Source: Isochrysis galbana (taxonomy: Eukaryota; Haptophyta; Isochrysidales; Isochrysidaceae). From it: a stretch of DNA of 64,000 nucleotides. The position numbers and the translations under genes were made by a program. The stretch is taken from positions 6,433,698-6,497,697 of the forward strand of contig CM030934.1 in the NCBI GenBank assembly GCA_018136815.1, given 5' to 3'. Below are positions 40,555 to 51,407 of the stretch, in pieces (position 1 is the first letter of the stretch; each line of letters starts with the position of its first letter). The notes beneath the pieces are model-generated. The model was not told the DNA's origin and searched no databases. It saw only the letters and a list, made by a program, of their open reading frames with translations.

Positions 40555-41087
40555 GCACGATGGTTCGAGCGGGTCCGGGGACAGAGGGAGGTGGGGCGGA
40601 GGGGAGAGCCTGGCACGCCCTTACAAACCTGCCCACCTCCTTCACTCCCTCCTCCCTCGCCACCCCCTTGCCACAGCGCAACGATCATGCCCATATGCCC
40701 ATGCTGGCACGCCACCATCAAGGCGGTCATACGCTGCTTGTTGGTGACATTCAGCCCCGCTCCGGCCTGGATGAGCGCCGAAACGCACACATCATGCCCA
40801 TTCTGGCACGCCATCATCAAGGCTGTCCAACCGTCCACTTCAGAGGCATCCAAGGAGGCATCTGCCTCGATGAGTTCACGCACACATTGGTCATGGTCGA
40901 GCTCACACGCCATCATCAAAGCAGTGCAGTCATTCAAGTTTGTGGCATCCACCCTCGCATTCGCACAGAGCAGTGCATGAGCACACAGATCAGCTAAGGC
41001 GCGCCGCTGACCGCTGAGCGCAAGGAGCAGTGCAGGCTGAGGAGCATCCCGTCTCGAGCGAGAAGGGGATCCTACAATGAGAGACAT
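40533..41087 (-). CDS. Small ankyrin-repeat protein
   Basis: 184 codons starting MSLIVGSPSRSRRDAPQPAL. Residues about 20-140 contain about four ankyrin repeats of unusually uniform type (TALMMACELDHDQCVRELIEAD, TALMMACQNGHDVCVSALIQ, TALMVACQHGHMGMIVALW; each shown to 20 residues or fewer where contiguous units are compared). After GHMGMIVALWQ the frame becomes Gly-rich and probably enters an intron or 3' non-coding sequence, so the last 40 codons are doubtful. A pol remnant lies on one side and a gypsy protease fragment on the other, so this could be a retrocopied or captured gene. No partner is known. Confidence 0.5.
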   Translation of the reverse strand: MSLIVGSPSRSRRDAPQPALLLALSGQRRALADLCAHALLCANARVDATNLNDCTALMMACELDHDQCVRELIEADASLDASEVDGWTALMMACQNGHDVCVSALIQAGAGLNVTNKQRMTALMVACQHGHMGMIVALWQGGGEGGGSEGGGQVCKGVPGSPLRPTSLCPRTRSNHRASRPRRR

Positions 41088-41214
41088 GTGGACATGTGGA
41101 CAGTGATTTCAACGAGATATCGACGCGCGACCCTGCCCGAATCGAGTGACTGGCGTGAAACCACGTGTGTGCTTCCATGTTGTATTCAGGCCTTTGGGCA
41201 TGAATATTTCGGCT

Positions 41215-41400
41215 TTCGGCATGAGTATCGAACCCTCCGCGCTATCTGCGGCGAGTTGAATCGAGGCGGCGTGTGAAGCCAAGAAATCGTTGCCCAAGAG
41301 AAGCATCGGATTACCCTCGATGACGGTGAAGACGTGGCGAAAGGGGCGGCCGCCTACGGAAAAGATGATTCGAGCCTTGCCTCGTGTAATGAGAGGTACA
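41215..41400 (-). pseudogene. Gypsy protease fragment
   Basis: The minus-strand translation VPLITRGKARIIFSVGG, then TVIEGNPMLLLGNDFLASHA, closely matches the protease region of the 24-35.7 kb element (about 29.4-29.5 kb). It lacks the catalytic DTGA segment and ends abruptly at SAEGSILMPKAE. It is a short insertion or relic upstream of the ankyrin ORF, with several substitutions relative to the full element. Confidence 0.8.
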
Positions 41401-41616
41401 TACATATGCCCGTCATTGGCCTTCCCCGTTCTCCCGATGAGCCCGTTCCGGGCTCCCCGGATGCCCGGATGAACCGTGCGCCGCGCTAGCCGCCGGTGCG
41501 CCTTCGCGACTCGTTTCCAAAGAGGAAACGAGCTTCGCTCCGACATTCCACATATGTGAAGTGTCAAGTAAACTCCAAGTGCCAACGGAAGTTGCTAGCA
41601 GGGATGGGGATATAAA

Positions 41617-41735
41617 AATAATTAATGTTATGTCCTAGCCAACCCCACTAGCTAATAATTGGACACAACTTTTCCGTCCCGGAATCCCGCCATGCCTGAC
41701 GAGCCAGGTGTCCGAGTGCTACCCGGGGGAGGGGG
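41617..41735 (+). repeat. Dispersed repeat B, copy 2
   Basis: TGTTATGTCCTAGCCAACCC, ACTAGCTAATAATTGGACAC, then CCGTCCCGGAATCCCGCCAT and GAGCCAGGTGTCCGAGTGCT. It shares a further downstream block (GGGGGAGGGGGCACTGCCCC, CTCGATATTTGTCC) with the 36-kb copy. Confidence 0.7.
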
Positions 41736-43394
41736 CACTGCCCCCTCCCCTCGATATTTGTCCTCCCCTCCTCCCCCCAGTGCACGCACCGACCCCGCGC
41801 GCCCCAGCACGTCCTCTCCTCCTCCCTCCTCCTCGAGTCCACGCTGGGGGAAAACCCCTTTCGGGTAAAAACAACGCAGGGGGGGGGGGGGCACTCGTGA
41901 ATGGGAGCCCAGAAGCGCTAATCTCTCTCGCCGAGGCGAGTGGCCGCGGCGAGCCGCGGCCCTTCCCTCCTGGTTCTGGTGCCCCCGTCTTCTCTTACCT
42001 AAACGGGGCGAGAAGACACGTAAACGCCGGAGGGGAGAGCTGGCACTCCCCCCTCCCCTCCCTCTTCCCACTTCCTCCTCTCTTCCCTGCGGCTCTGGCC
42101 CATGGCGCGCGCCTGCGGCCCCTCTTCAGGTCCCCAGGAGGCCTGCAGGGGCATGGGAGCGCAGCTCAGGGGACGGGTGAGGCTGGGGCATTGCCCTGGC
42201 CCCTCCTGCCTCTCCCTCGCTGGCTCTCGAGCCCCTGCCGGTCGACTGGAGCTGGCTGGGGGCTCCTGATGAGGGGGGCCCAGGGGGAGGAGGGGTTGGT
42301 CAGAGCGAGAAGCAGGCCAACGCGGGCCGGGGCGTGCGTTCTGTGCCTGACTCTCAGGGAGAGTCTGGGCAGTCTGGGTGAGTCCCCCCTGCATGCCAAG
42401 AGCGGCAGCGCAGGGGGGTGGATGGTTCTCGCCCCCCATGAGGGGAGTCGAGGGAGTGGGGGGGGCGCGAGGCCCCCCTCCATGGCGACCAATCATAAGA
42501 TTAGTGGCAGCAGGGATGGGGATAAGTGAACGCTTCTGGTCTACTCCGAAAGAGGTGTTGGACGAGGGGGTACGACGCGCGCGCGGCAAAGTGGATGCGG
42601 AGGTGGTATAAAATACTACTAGAAGCAAACGACCTCGCGCCTACTGGCTACTGGTTACTGGGGGCGGTCTGGGTCCGGGTGCAAGGTGCCATAAGTGCCA
42701 TAAGTGCTCAGCACATGCCAAGTGGCATGGCATGAGTTGAGCTGACGGGCCCCCCACAGGGGAGTTAGTGCCCGATGGGGAGGGCACGAGGCGCCTCCCC
42801 ATTGAGAGTTTTTAGCGAACCCAACGGCTCATATCTGGTGATATAGATGATTGCTTAGCAAGGCCAACAGTGACCAGCCTGACAAGGATTGGGCTTGCCA
42901 TGGCGGCACTGCAAGCGCGCTATTCTGCTACATGTCAATGTAATCCATGACGGGTGTGTGCGCACGCGCGCAGCCTCTAGATCAAGTCGAGTGCTGCGAC
43001 CACGCACCGTTCTTTGCCTCTATCTTGGCGTGCGCATCATCACACATCAACGTTATTGGATGCGTGGAGCACGCACGATGAACAGAAAGCCCTCGCGTGG
43101 AGCAAGGTGAACCAAGAAGATGACCTCACATCGTCAAGAAGAGAGACAAGGAGGTTTGAAGAAGTTTGATTGTTGAGGCTTGATAAGACCGTCGACCTGG
43201 TGCCGTGGCGCACGATTGATGTCGGCCACACCGGCTTGAAGTTGGCGACCGCAACCATCCTGACTGCTCCGAGTACTGAGGAGCTGTAAAGGATTGCGCA
43301 GTGGCCTACGAGAATGGCGCAAACTGCAAGTACGATGCAGAATCAACAGAAACGCGCCCTGGATGTGTTCAATCGCATGAGTTCTTTGCGAGCG
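41736..43394. other. No supported gene
   Basis: GC-rich sequence with an 822-nt + frame (41708-42529) that is probably a composition artefact: Pro/Gly/Ala-rich, with competing frames on both strands. The unit GCAGGGATGGGGATA occurs at 41601 and 42511. The 42,890-43,390 stretch shows nothing recognisable. Confidence 0.45.
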
Positions 43395-43919
43395 TAGTAT
43401 CTATATATGCCTTAGGTGCTCGCAACCTACAATTCACCCTGCATCTCTTCGATTTCTTGGAGAATCCTCAACAGCTCCCAATCCGTATATTCACTGACAA
43501 TTCCGCCACCCGAGACTCGATTAAGAACCCTGGTGTCACTGCTCGGACCCGTCACTATGAACGATGGCTGCTATATGCTCGGGAACAATTTCTCAATCGT
43601 ATCTCTGTTCCTCACTGGATATCCACATCACAGATGACGGCTGATATATTCACTAAGTGCTTGGACAAGACCACATTCCTCCGCCACCGGTCGTCACTAC
43701 TTAATGAACGTGCGTGTCCTAATCAGCGTTAGCACGCTGTGGGGGAGTGTGTGGACTCAAGTGAGTTCTTTTGTACATGTGTAGGTCCTAATCCCACAGT
43801 GGCAACGTGGGGTGTTGTCGGGACTCGAGGTCTCTCCGTTGCGCTAGCGCTATGTTCATGCCTCTAATCTACACAATGTTGCTGACTATCACTGGGCCCC
43901 ATAAGAGTGGGGCCAAACA
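43395..43919 (+). mobile_element. 5'-truncated Copia relic: RNase H end plus 3' LTR
   Basis: Translation from about 43395 to 43732 (ALGARNLQFTLHLFDFLENP ... TADIFTKCLDKTTFLRHRSS) matches the C-terminus of the 2.2-8 kb Copia polyprotein at high identity and ends at the same NQR plus TAA. CTGTGGGGGAG then serves as polypurine tract, and a 172-bp LTR (43748-43919) starts TGTGTGGAC and ends GGCCAAACA. Upstream homology stops abruptly. Divergence from the complete element shows it is an older, related copy. Confidence 0.9.
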
Positions 43920-44200
43920 GTATATGAGTACTTGTCGCGATCCACGTAACACTCACTGCTCGTACTCGCGATTATACTCGCTGGTTACTGGCTACTCCGC
44001 GTACGGCCATTTCCTCGCGCGCGCGCAACTCCTGGCATCAGTGTCCTTCGTGGCCATCGCTTGGAAGCCAGGCTGCCCACGGTGCCGGGCGACCCACCGT
44101 GGGGCCAGGGCATCCCCTCCGGCCACTCCACCGCCATGGCATCGCTGGGCGCGCCCACTGAGTCGCCGGACCTGGCGCTGGCGCTAGCGCGCGGCGTTGA

Positions 44201-44713
44201 CGAAAGCCTCCTTCGAGACGAGCAGGAGGCTGGGAGCGCGCGCGATGGGCGTCCCAGACGACGGACAGGTGCCCAAATGTCAAATTCGGCTGTGGGCGCG
44301 CCCAACCGTCGCAGGGTACGAAGCAGAGGGCTGTCAATGCCATCTGCCACTGGTACCACCCGCGCGCCGACCACTCCTACTCGATCACGACCAAGGCCCA
44401 ATGGGCCAAAGAGTTTGGAGTGGATCGGCAGCGCTTCTTATACTGGTGTCTTGTCACTCAACTGGGATGCTGGGAGAGTGTGGTGAGAGTCATGTGGGAT
44501 CCGACGGAGGATGCGTGTGATGCTGAGCGCGGCCATAAATGTACCTATGCGTAGGCGGAGTCGGAGTCTGAGCCTGAGGTTGGGGAGGAACAGGATGAGG
44601 AGGAAGCACATTCAAGTGTGGGAGTGCATAGTGCATGTGATCTCCAGTGGGATAGCTCAGGCTATGGATGCCTTACCGCACTCGTGGCGAATGGAACCAC
44701 TACCTACACGTAG
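44201..44713 (+). pseudogene. Unrecognised coding-like frame interrupted by TAG
   Basis: In one frame, open from 44201, the translation includes AVNAICHWYHPRADHSYSIT, TKAQWAKEFGVDRQRFLYWC and VMWDPTEDACDAERGHKCTY, then a TAG (44552-44554). The same frame continues with an acidic tail (AESESEPEVGEEQDEEEAHS) and DLQWDSSGYGCL to a second TAG at 44711-44713. Trp/Cys/His content and the acidic tail look protein-like, but I cannot name a family. It could be an exon of an unrecognised gene, a decayed retroelement protein, or a readthrough gene. Confidence 0.4.
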
Positions 44714-45279
44714 CATACTTTCTACACCCCCACACCCCCACTCCCCCGGCCCTTCTCCCCCCGCCATCAGGCGGCTCCCCCCGTGCACTACTAGGGGGAT
44801 TGGGGTGAAGGGCTTAGATATGGATATGGTCCGGTGCCCCCCCCCCCCCCCGGTGATCCGTTCCCCCCTTCCTCCTACGCCTCCCGGACTGGCGGCGTCC
44901 TCAGTCCGCGCGGCAGGCAGACACCGCGAAAGTGCGGCAGCGGACGAAGAAAAGCCGAAGGGCGGGGGCTGAGACCCCCGGGGACACTGTAAGATAGTTC
45001 AGAAGGCGTTTTACGTTTGTCTACCACAAGAGAACACCCAACAACAAACAGGTCTGCCCCAGCCCGCCCCTTCCGCTTGGCCCGTCGTAGTGCACGCCCC
45101 CCCCCCCCCCACCCCCCCCCCAGATACCAAAGACAAAGGAATGAAGGGAGTAGTGTAAAGGGAGTGAGTGTTCTAGGGTATAGGCGATGGCGAGTCGGTA
45201 CCGTGAGTGCGTGGTCCTGTATAGCAATAGCTAGTGGTAGTAGTAGTAGCCTGAATCTTCAGCTTCAGCAGACGTTTAT

Positions 45280-45446
45280 TTTAATGGGCCTCGGATATGT
45301 GCTAGTTAAACTAGCTAGTTGGGTGTATTGGGAACTTTCTACATCTACAGGAAAAAATCCTCAAATTCCCTCAATTCTGAGATCTGAGATGGTCACATTT
45401 TTCACCCCTAACTAACCCGTAATAGAAAGCCCTGTTTGACCGCCCA
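45280..45446 (+). repeat. Dispersed repeat F, copy 1
   Basis: Shares ordered blocks with 51212-51345: TTAATGGGCC, GGATATGTGCTAGTT, GGGTGTATTGGGAAC, CCTCAAATTCCCTCAATTCT, and the end TGTTTGACCGCCC. The terminal 13-mer also occurs at about 61890 and, inverted, near 49779. Confidence 0.75.
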
Positions 45447-45769
45447 TGCCCCATCCACAGGTGATATCAGCCTTGCTCTGACAAGCGGTCGGTCTGGTCG
45501 GGCCAGTGAGCGAAGAGGGGGGCGCCGTCGTTCGTGGGAGAGGTGCGGGCGGTGTTTTTTTAGGTGATCGTAGAATAAAGATGCGTCGAGCGGGGGCGGG
45601 GTGGTCGCGGGGGGGTGTGGGCGGTCCTGGGTAGTGGTGTGATTTTGAGAAGCTCAATCCACCAAAATTAGATTTTTAGGGAGGAGGGGAGAGGGGGAGC
45701 AACCGGGGTGCCCGCTCATCGGGATGCGCCCTCGGCGCCGAGCTCCGCCCGCCCACCGCCCGCCTGCCC

Positions 45770-48700
45770 ATGTTCGTGCGACGCGATGCTGGGGCTCCAG
45801 TGTGCGACTTGGCCGCCAAGGGCGTGCTAGTTGCGGTCGCCTTCCCTCGCACCATACAGATCTGGTCCGACGTCTCTGAGGCTGAGCATCTCTGCCAGTC
45901 GTCTCCCAGCGACGACAACCTGGGCATGGACGGCGACAGCTTCTGCCGGCTTCTATGGCATCCTTCCGGGCTCCAGATCGCGGCTCTCACACGGCAGGAT
46001 CGCGTCGTCATCTTTACTATCGAAGTCAGCGGTCGGTTCCGGCTGCATCGCCGAGCAACAGTTCATGCGCGCACTGCCACAGAGGAAGGAGAAAGTGTCC
46101 CGCAGCATGTAGTTCACACTCAGAGCGCATCCTTGGCTGGCGACGACTGCGGCATGCTGGTGTGCACTTCGGTCCAATCACTCGTTGCCTGCACATGGGA
46201 CGGCAAGTCAGAAAGGGTGTCGTACCTCGAGGCGCTCGTTCACAATACTCTCTGGGGGGATGGTGTATCACTAAACGACGCACAATTGTGGCCGGTGGGG
46301 CTTTGGGACGACGAATGTTCACTCTCGAACGACCACCCTACGGGGCATACGAAGGCTGAGGCAGGTGCTGTCAGACGCCCCCCTATGCGCAGCAGTCCAG
46401 GCGGTTGTGCCCAGCGGAACGCGGCTCGAGTACCAGGCATGGCAGTGCGGCGCACCAAGGCATCTCCCGGTGCGCCGGTGGCACATACAGTGACGTGTGC
46501 CAACGGGATGCCGTCTCCGGATGGAGGGCTCCACGCTCGTAACACACCTTCTGACTCGCTGGTCGTTCCGAATCAATCTGCACAAGGTCCTCCCGCCAGC
46601 GACGTTTTGGTGTGCTCAGCCCTTGGGGTGTGCGCAATTGCGACACCGGGTGCAGTACTTGTGGTTTTCTTCACACCTATTGATCTGATGGCACACGACG
46701 CATGGGCAGCGGGTGATTCGGAGCGAGAGCCAACGGGTGATTCGGAGCGAGAGCAGCCGGCAAGGACCTTGCTTGACGTGTTCGGACCACTACAGATGAG
46801 GTCACCCGCTGCCTCATTGACGGCGGCACCGGACAACAGAAGGCGATCGCAGCTCGAGCCGAGGTGTGTTCACCTTGCATCGGTCTGTGGAGCGGTCCGA
46901 TTGGCAATTTGCCCCTCTCGTCGCCGTCTTGCTGTAGGCACTGCTGACGGTGGGGTTTTGCTATATCAGCTGACTGACAACGGCTGCGGCGATGGTTCGG
47001 TGGCCTTCCAGTCCGTCCAGACCCCATGCGGTCAGGCCCAACGCATCTCTCTCGCCCCTTATGAAACGTTCACGCCTCGGGATGCGGGCATTGATGCTAT
47101 TTGCGCTGGGGCAGTTGGCAGGCTCAGCTTTTCGTCGGATGGCTCTCGGGTCGCAGTAGCCTGGCGAGGCCGAACAGGAGGTGTGGCCATATTCTCGGAG
47201 GCGCACACACTTCTGTTGGCCTGGTCGTCCGCTACTGGGGCGGAAGTTGCGAGAGAAGGCGGAGACGTAGCATATCAAGGGAGCGTCCATGCAATTACAG
47301 CAGCTGGGCGCTGGGCCAAAGAGGGCGACTTGCAAGACTCCGCTCTCACGCAATCAAACACAGTGAGTGCCTTGGCGTGGGGAGTGGAGGATGCATCAAT
47401 TCTAGTTGTGATTGATCGTTGTTCGACTGTCGACGAAGCCTGTAAGACGGTGTCGTAGACAGCAGGGAGCGTCTGCCAGCCCAACTTCCCGAATCCCCAG
47501 CCCGTTGAGTATCCGGCGAGTTGTGAAGCTGACATCCTAAGCGATGCGGCCGAATCCAGCAGTCAAATCCTTGCGATGGCTGTCTTACGAGAGGGGACTC
47601 GTGCCCAATGTGCAGTGCGTGCCGCCAAGGATAGCGCCCTTATGATACTTGGATGTCACCACGCGCTTGTGGCTAGCGTTGCGCCCGATTCGTTGCATCG
47701 TATGGAATGGCGCAGACTAGACCCCCCCAAGACCTCATTGCTCAGTGGGCCCTCCACCCTGCGCCGAGGTGCTGTATCTCCGGAGGGCCGAAAGGTTGCG
47801 CTGTCGGCTGCCTTTGGTGTCTCCATTTGCTCGCTGAGTGTGTGTCGGAATAACGCTTCCTCTTGGCGTCAAGCCTTTTGCTCATCAAAACACCGATCGA
47901 GGGGCTCGACGTCGCAGTCCGCGCTGCCTTTCCGCGTAGAAGAGCTCTGTTGGCTCCAGGACGATGTCGGCTGCAGCCTCTTGGTCGCAGTCGGCGCTGC
48001 GAATAAAGTCGACTCCACCGAGGTACTTGGGGAATGTGGGGATGAAGACGAAGATGTTGGCCGCAGTCACCAGCTGCTTTTGGCTCACGTGGCGGACGTC
48101 GCTGCCTGTGTATCGCTCGAGCTCCGTGTGCTGGAATGCGACTCGATGCGGCTTGTACTGCGGCAATCACTTCCCGTCGGTGGCCAAATATGGGGATGCG
48201 CGAGCTCGCGCATCGCTACCGCGAGATCGCAGCTCATCTTGGGATGTGGCGGCGAGAGCCGTAGACGGGCGACGATTCTTTTAGTGACAATCGCACATGG
48301 GGCGGCCAGCGGACGTGCTAGGTTGCACGTCCAATCGACGCAAATTTTAAGTCTTGACAACGGAGAGGCTCACGCCCCGTTTCGTGGGCTCAGCGTTGCC
48401 CAATACCCATCCAACGACGGACGGGCCTCTCTCGATGGAAATGCTACGCACTCCGACGGGCCCGCTCTCATGGCGGGTGCGTCACCAAGCCGAAGTGGCC
48501 ATTGCGACGTCGAGATAATTTTGCTTTCTGCAGCCGGCGCCTTGTTTTTGATTTACATCTCATTTGCGTCAACGAATGGGCTGCAATCACCCATCGGTGA
48601 GACCACGGGTTCTTTTAGGTCCACCGCATGGTCTATTGGCCGTGCCAAACGGTTGGATTTGGCTTCCTCTCGCGTGCACCGATGTTGGCATCTCCTAGGC

Positions 48701-49609
48701 CAAGTGTGGGTGCTCGGTGAGAGGGGTACGCATTTTGTGCATTGGAAGACGTTCAGCCAACCAGCGCCTAGGGGCAACGGAGCTCCCGGCGGCGAAGAGC
48801 GAGCTGGGGAGGCAGCGATTGATCACGAGGCAAACTTAGGTGCGAATGCCATGGTGCGAGACAGCGTATCGTCCTCGCTGCTACCCATGGTCGACTCCAA
48901 GATACTCTTGCTTCCACCACAACGGGAGGTCGCGCCGGTCATCGTTCTCCCCGGATCACACGCGTTGGTGGGAATCGGCCGGATAGATGGTCACCATTCG
49001 AGTGTTGGGCCCTCGTTGGCGGCGCATCCCATCCTCCATTGTCGCTTGCGATGGCTATTGCAACAGGGCTGTTCGGATGACGCGAGGTGTCTCCTACAAC
49101 AACCTTCTTGCTTCCGGCGCACGCATTGCTTGGAGAGGCTCTTGCACGATGCGACTGTGCAGGACCCGCACGACGTCTGCGGGTGTGATCTCCGCGTTGT
49201 TTCACCAGGCACGCGCAGAGCGATGGCGCAAGGTGGCCTCCTTCAGGCTGTTGCAGTGCTTTTATCGACGATAAGCTCCGCGGAGCGTTCGCGCGTCGTC
49301 GCCGGGTGTGCACACAAGACTGAGCCTTCTCATTGGCCGGAATTGTTTGGAGCCTGTGGCGCCCCGGACGACCTGCTTTACGCCTCACTACAGGCTGGTG
49401 ATATGAGGGGTGCCATCGTCCTCCTCCTCCCGGTTTTGACAGAGTGTGGTGTGCATGCTTGCAAGGTAGCAATTGAGCAGGTGCGCGCCGCTGCCACCGC
49501 ATGCATGGATGTATACGTTCTCAAGGCGACGGCTCACTTTGAGCATCGATTGGCATCGGGGGGGCTGAGCGAGTTCGTTGATGACACCAATTTGCGTCTT
49601 TATAAATAG
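45770..49609 (+). CDS. RIC1: RIC1-like Rab6-GEF subunit (one in-frame TAG)
   Basis: RIC1 with RGP1 forms the guanine exchange factor for Rab6 at the Golgi. The N-terminal half has WD/beta-propeller strands (TIQIWSDV, LLWHPSGLQIAALTRQDRVV, RLAVGTADGGVLLYQL, SALAWGVEDASILVVIDRC). The C-terminal half matches the RIC1 alpha domain: LLHDATVQD, AVAVLLSTISSAERSRVVAG, CAHKTEPSHWPELFGACGAP and DLLYASLQAGDMRGAIVLLL. The length (about 1,280 codons) fits the family. The frame is continuous except for TAG at 47456-47458. Explanations are a 21-nt GTAAG...CAG segment (47443-47463) behaving as an ultra-short in-phase intron, UAG readthrough, a nonsense mutation, or an error. GDSERE is duplicated near 46710. 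The final codon is also TAG; repeat A follows 38 nt later. Confidence 0.82.
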
Positions 49610-49646
49610 AAGGTTTAGCCATGTGGGTCGAGAGGCAGCTGAATAA

Positions 49647-49680
49647 AAATTCTTAAATTTCTCACCACGCGCGCGCCCTA
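49647..49680 (+). repeat. Dispersed short repeat A, copy 2
   Basis: AAATTCTTAAATTT-like AT stretch, then CTCACCACGCGCGCGCCCT, directly after the RIC1-like gene. Confidence 0.6.
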
Positions 49681-49932
49681 AGTAGATCACGAGGGGAGTC
49701 GCCGCAAGGCGGGGAGTGCGGGTGAGGAAGGGGAGTGGGCGTGGCTACGAAAGCGGAACTCAGAGCCACGTGTTTGGGCGGTCAAACAGGGGCTTTTTAA
49801 CTATTAGTAAGGGTCGTAAGGGTAGGGCTGCATTTTTTGACCGTGGCGCGATGCCCAATACAAAAAGCTCCGGGGGGGGGGCAGCTGCCGCCACGAAAAT
49901 CTTCGCCAAGAAATGGTGCGATTCGCCCCCCC

Positions 49933-50002
49933 CCTCTCCCCCCTCCGTCACGCGCGCTCACGCTCTACCCGTAAAGAAATGGCGGTCGCGCCCGCGGGGG
50001 GA
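49933..50002 (+). repeat. Dispersed repeat C, copy 2
   Basis: CCCTCCGTCACGCGCGCTCA, GCTCTACCCGTAAA, GCGGTCGCGCCCGCGGGG, in the same order as 15055-15141. Confidence 0.55.
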
Positions 50003-50027
50003 TCGGTTCCTTGATAAAAAATAAAAT

Positions 50028-50130
50028 AGTTAATGTTATATCCTAGCCAACCCTACTAGCTAATTGGACACAACTTTTCCGTCCCGGAATCCCGCCATGC
50101 CTGACGAGCCAGGTGTTCGAGTGCTACCGG
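50028..50130 (+). repeat. Dispersed repeat B, copy 3
   Basis: TGTTATATCCTAGCCAACCC, ACTAGCTAATTGGACAC, GTCCCGGAATCCCGCCATGC, GAGCCAGGTGTTCGAGTGCT. After the shared part, the copy continues into unrelated sequence. Confidence 0.7.
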
Positions 50131-50436
50131 TTCCGATCCCGGACCACCGATGCACATCGCGCCGTGCGCATGCACGGCGTGCACATGGGTGATTGCAACT
50201 CATCACACATGTCCCATGAGATATCTCTCTTATACTGGACGTTTGCGTAAGTGTAGGCGAACCGCAGAAACAAATCGGCATACGCACGCACGGCGTCTCC
50301 GTGGGGGCGCGCTGGTTCGTCAGGAAAAAGACACTGTGACTACTGCACCCTGCTGCCAAAAATAGACCAATCCTTAAAAGCGCGCACCGTAGATGTTAAA
50401 CGTCGACACTAGGGTCATGTGTGAATATTGTTGTGA

Positions 50437-51175
50437 CGCGAAGGTGGATGCCACGACGGTCTGGGACCGCGCGAGGTTCTTCTCCTCCGCGCGCGGTTCG
50501 TTTCCTCCGGCCGTCGTTCGTTCCCCCCCCCTGTCGTATTCCATACGATGACAGGCTTTTACTGGTAACCCATAGGTTATTATAAGTCTCAAGGTTTCGT
50601 CGATTGGTGTCCCGCTTCTTCTCTCGCTTTCTCTCGACGTCATCAAATGTTCCATGACCGTCTTTCGTATTCCCCTCGTGTATCTGGCTTATCTCCCCAG
50701 CGAGGTCCGCCCTCGTGGCGTCGACCCTCTCTCGGTCGCATGTCAGTGCGATGCTAGGTTCTAGGTTGCCCTGGTGCCGACGTTCCGCCGTCCGTCCAGG
50801 TGTGGTTAGTTTTCGCCCAGTTTGGTTAAGTTTTGTGGTTCTGTGCCCTCAAGTGTGCAACTTCTCGTACGAGTCCCACCGTGTTCCCAAGCGAGTCCCC
50901 CCGAGTTCCCGAGTCTATACCCCGAGTCAACGAGTCAATACAAGTCAAGCACGCGCCTGAGCCACCCCCAGTCGCCTGCCACCACCTCCCACAAGCCTCC
51001 TTCCACACTTCCGCGCCCTCCGTGCGTCGTGCGTCGTGCGTCGATCACCATGCCCGTAGTCAACCCCGAGGAAAGCTCCATGAGCTCCCCGCAAGAACCG
51101 CTTTCCGCGCTAGCTGCCGGCGCGCCCTCGCAGGTCGCAGGCAATCTCCAAGAGTGAGATGAGCCTTGCTCTGAC
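50437..51175 (+). mobile_element. Composite gypsy relic: gag piece, LTR pieces, leader
   Basis: 50437-50467 is a 31-nt inverted copy of gag (near 34540). 50470-50530 is an inverted piece of the 1.08-kb gypsy LTR (near 24540-24600). 50532-50859 is an LTR of the 8010-8325 family. 50860-51175 is a leader and gag start (MPVVNPEESSMSSPQEPLSA) matching 23717-24053 in inverted orientation. The gag start is broken after GAPSQ by a short insertion and ends early. Several elements have been spliced together. Confidence 0.8.
50532..50859 (+). repeat. LTR of the TGTCGTATTCC family
   Basis: Begins TGTCGTATTCCATACG and ends TGTGCA, followed by the leader ACTTCTCGTACGAGTCCC. It is a diverged copy of 8010-8325, with a complete 3' end that the 8-kb copy lacks. 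Confidence 0.75.
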
Positions 51176-51211
51176 ATTGTTGTGGGAGCCCAAGGGGGGG
51201 TCCGGGTCCTA

Positions 51212-51345
51212 ATTAATGGGCCCCGGATATGTGCTAGTTGGGTGTATTGGGAACGTTCTACCGAATAAAATCCTCAAATTCCCTCAATTCTGAGATGGTC
51301 ATTTTCATTTTTTCATCCCTAATAAAAAACTGTTTGACCGCCCTG
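51212..51345 (+). repeat. Dispersed repeat F, copy 2
   Basis: Same ordered blocks as 45280-45446 with about 35 nt fewer. It ends CTGTTTGACCGCCC. Confidence 0.75.
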
Positions 51346-51370
51346 CACGTGTACGTGCGGGGCGAGAATT

Positions 51371-51407
51371 TCAAAAGGTTTTTTCCTCACCACGCGCGCG
51401 GCCCTGA
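51371..51407 (+). repeat. Dispersed short repeat A, copy 3
   Basis: CTCACCACGCGCGCGGCCCT preceded by a T-rich stretch, 25 nt after repeat F copy 2. Confidence 0.6.

Noticed and set aside
41708-42529. 273-codon plus-strand frame
   Set aside because: GC/Pro/Gly-biased with equally long frames on the other strand, overlapping dispersed repeat B. There is no domain-like segment.
50100-50150. tRNA or SINE at GGTTCCGATCCCGGACCACC
   Set aside because: A B-box-like string is present, but I find no convincing A box, cloverleaf or tail; the other two copies of repeat B lack it.
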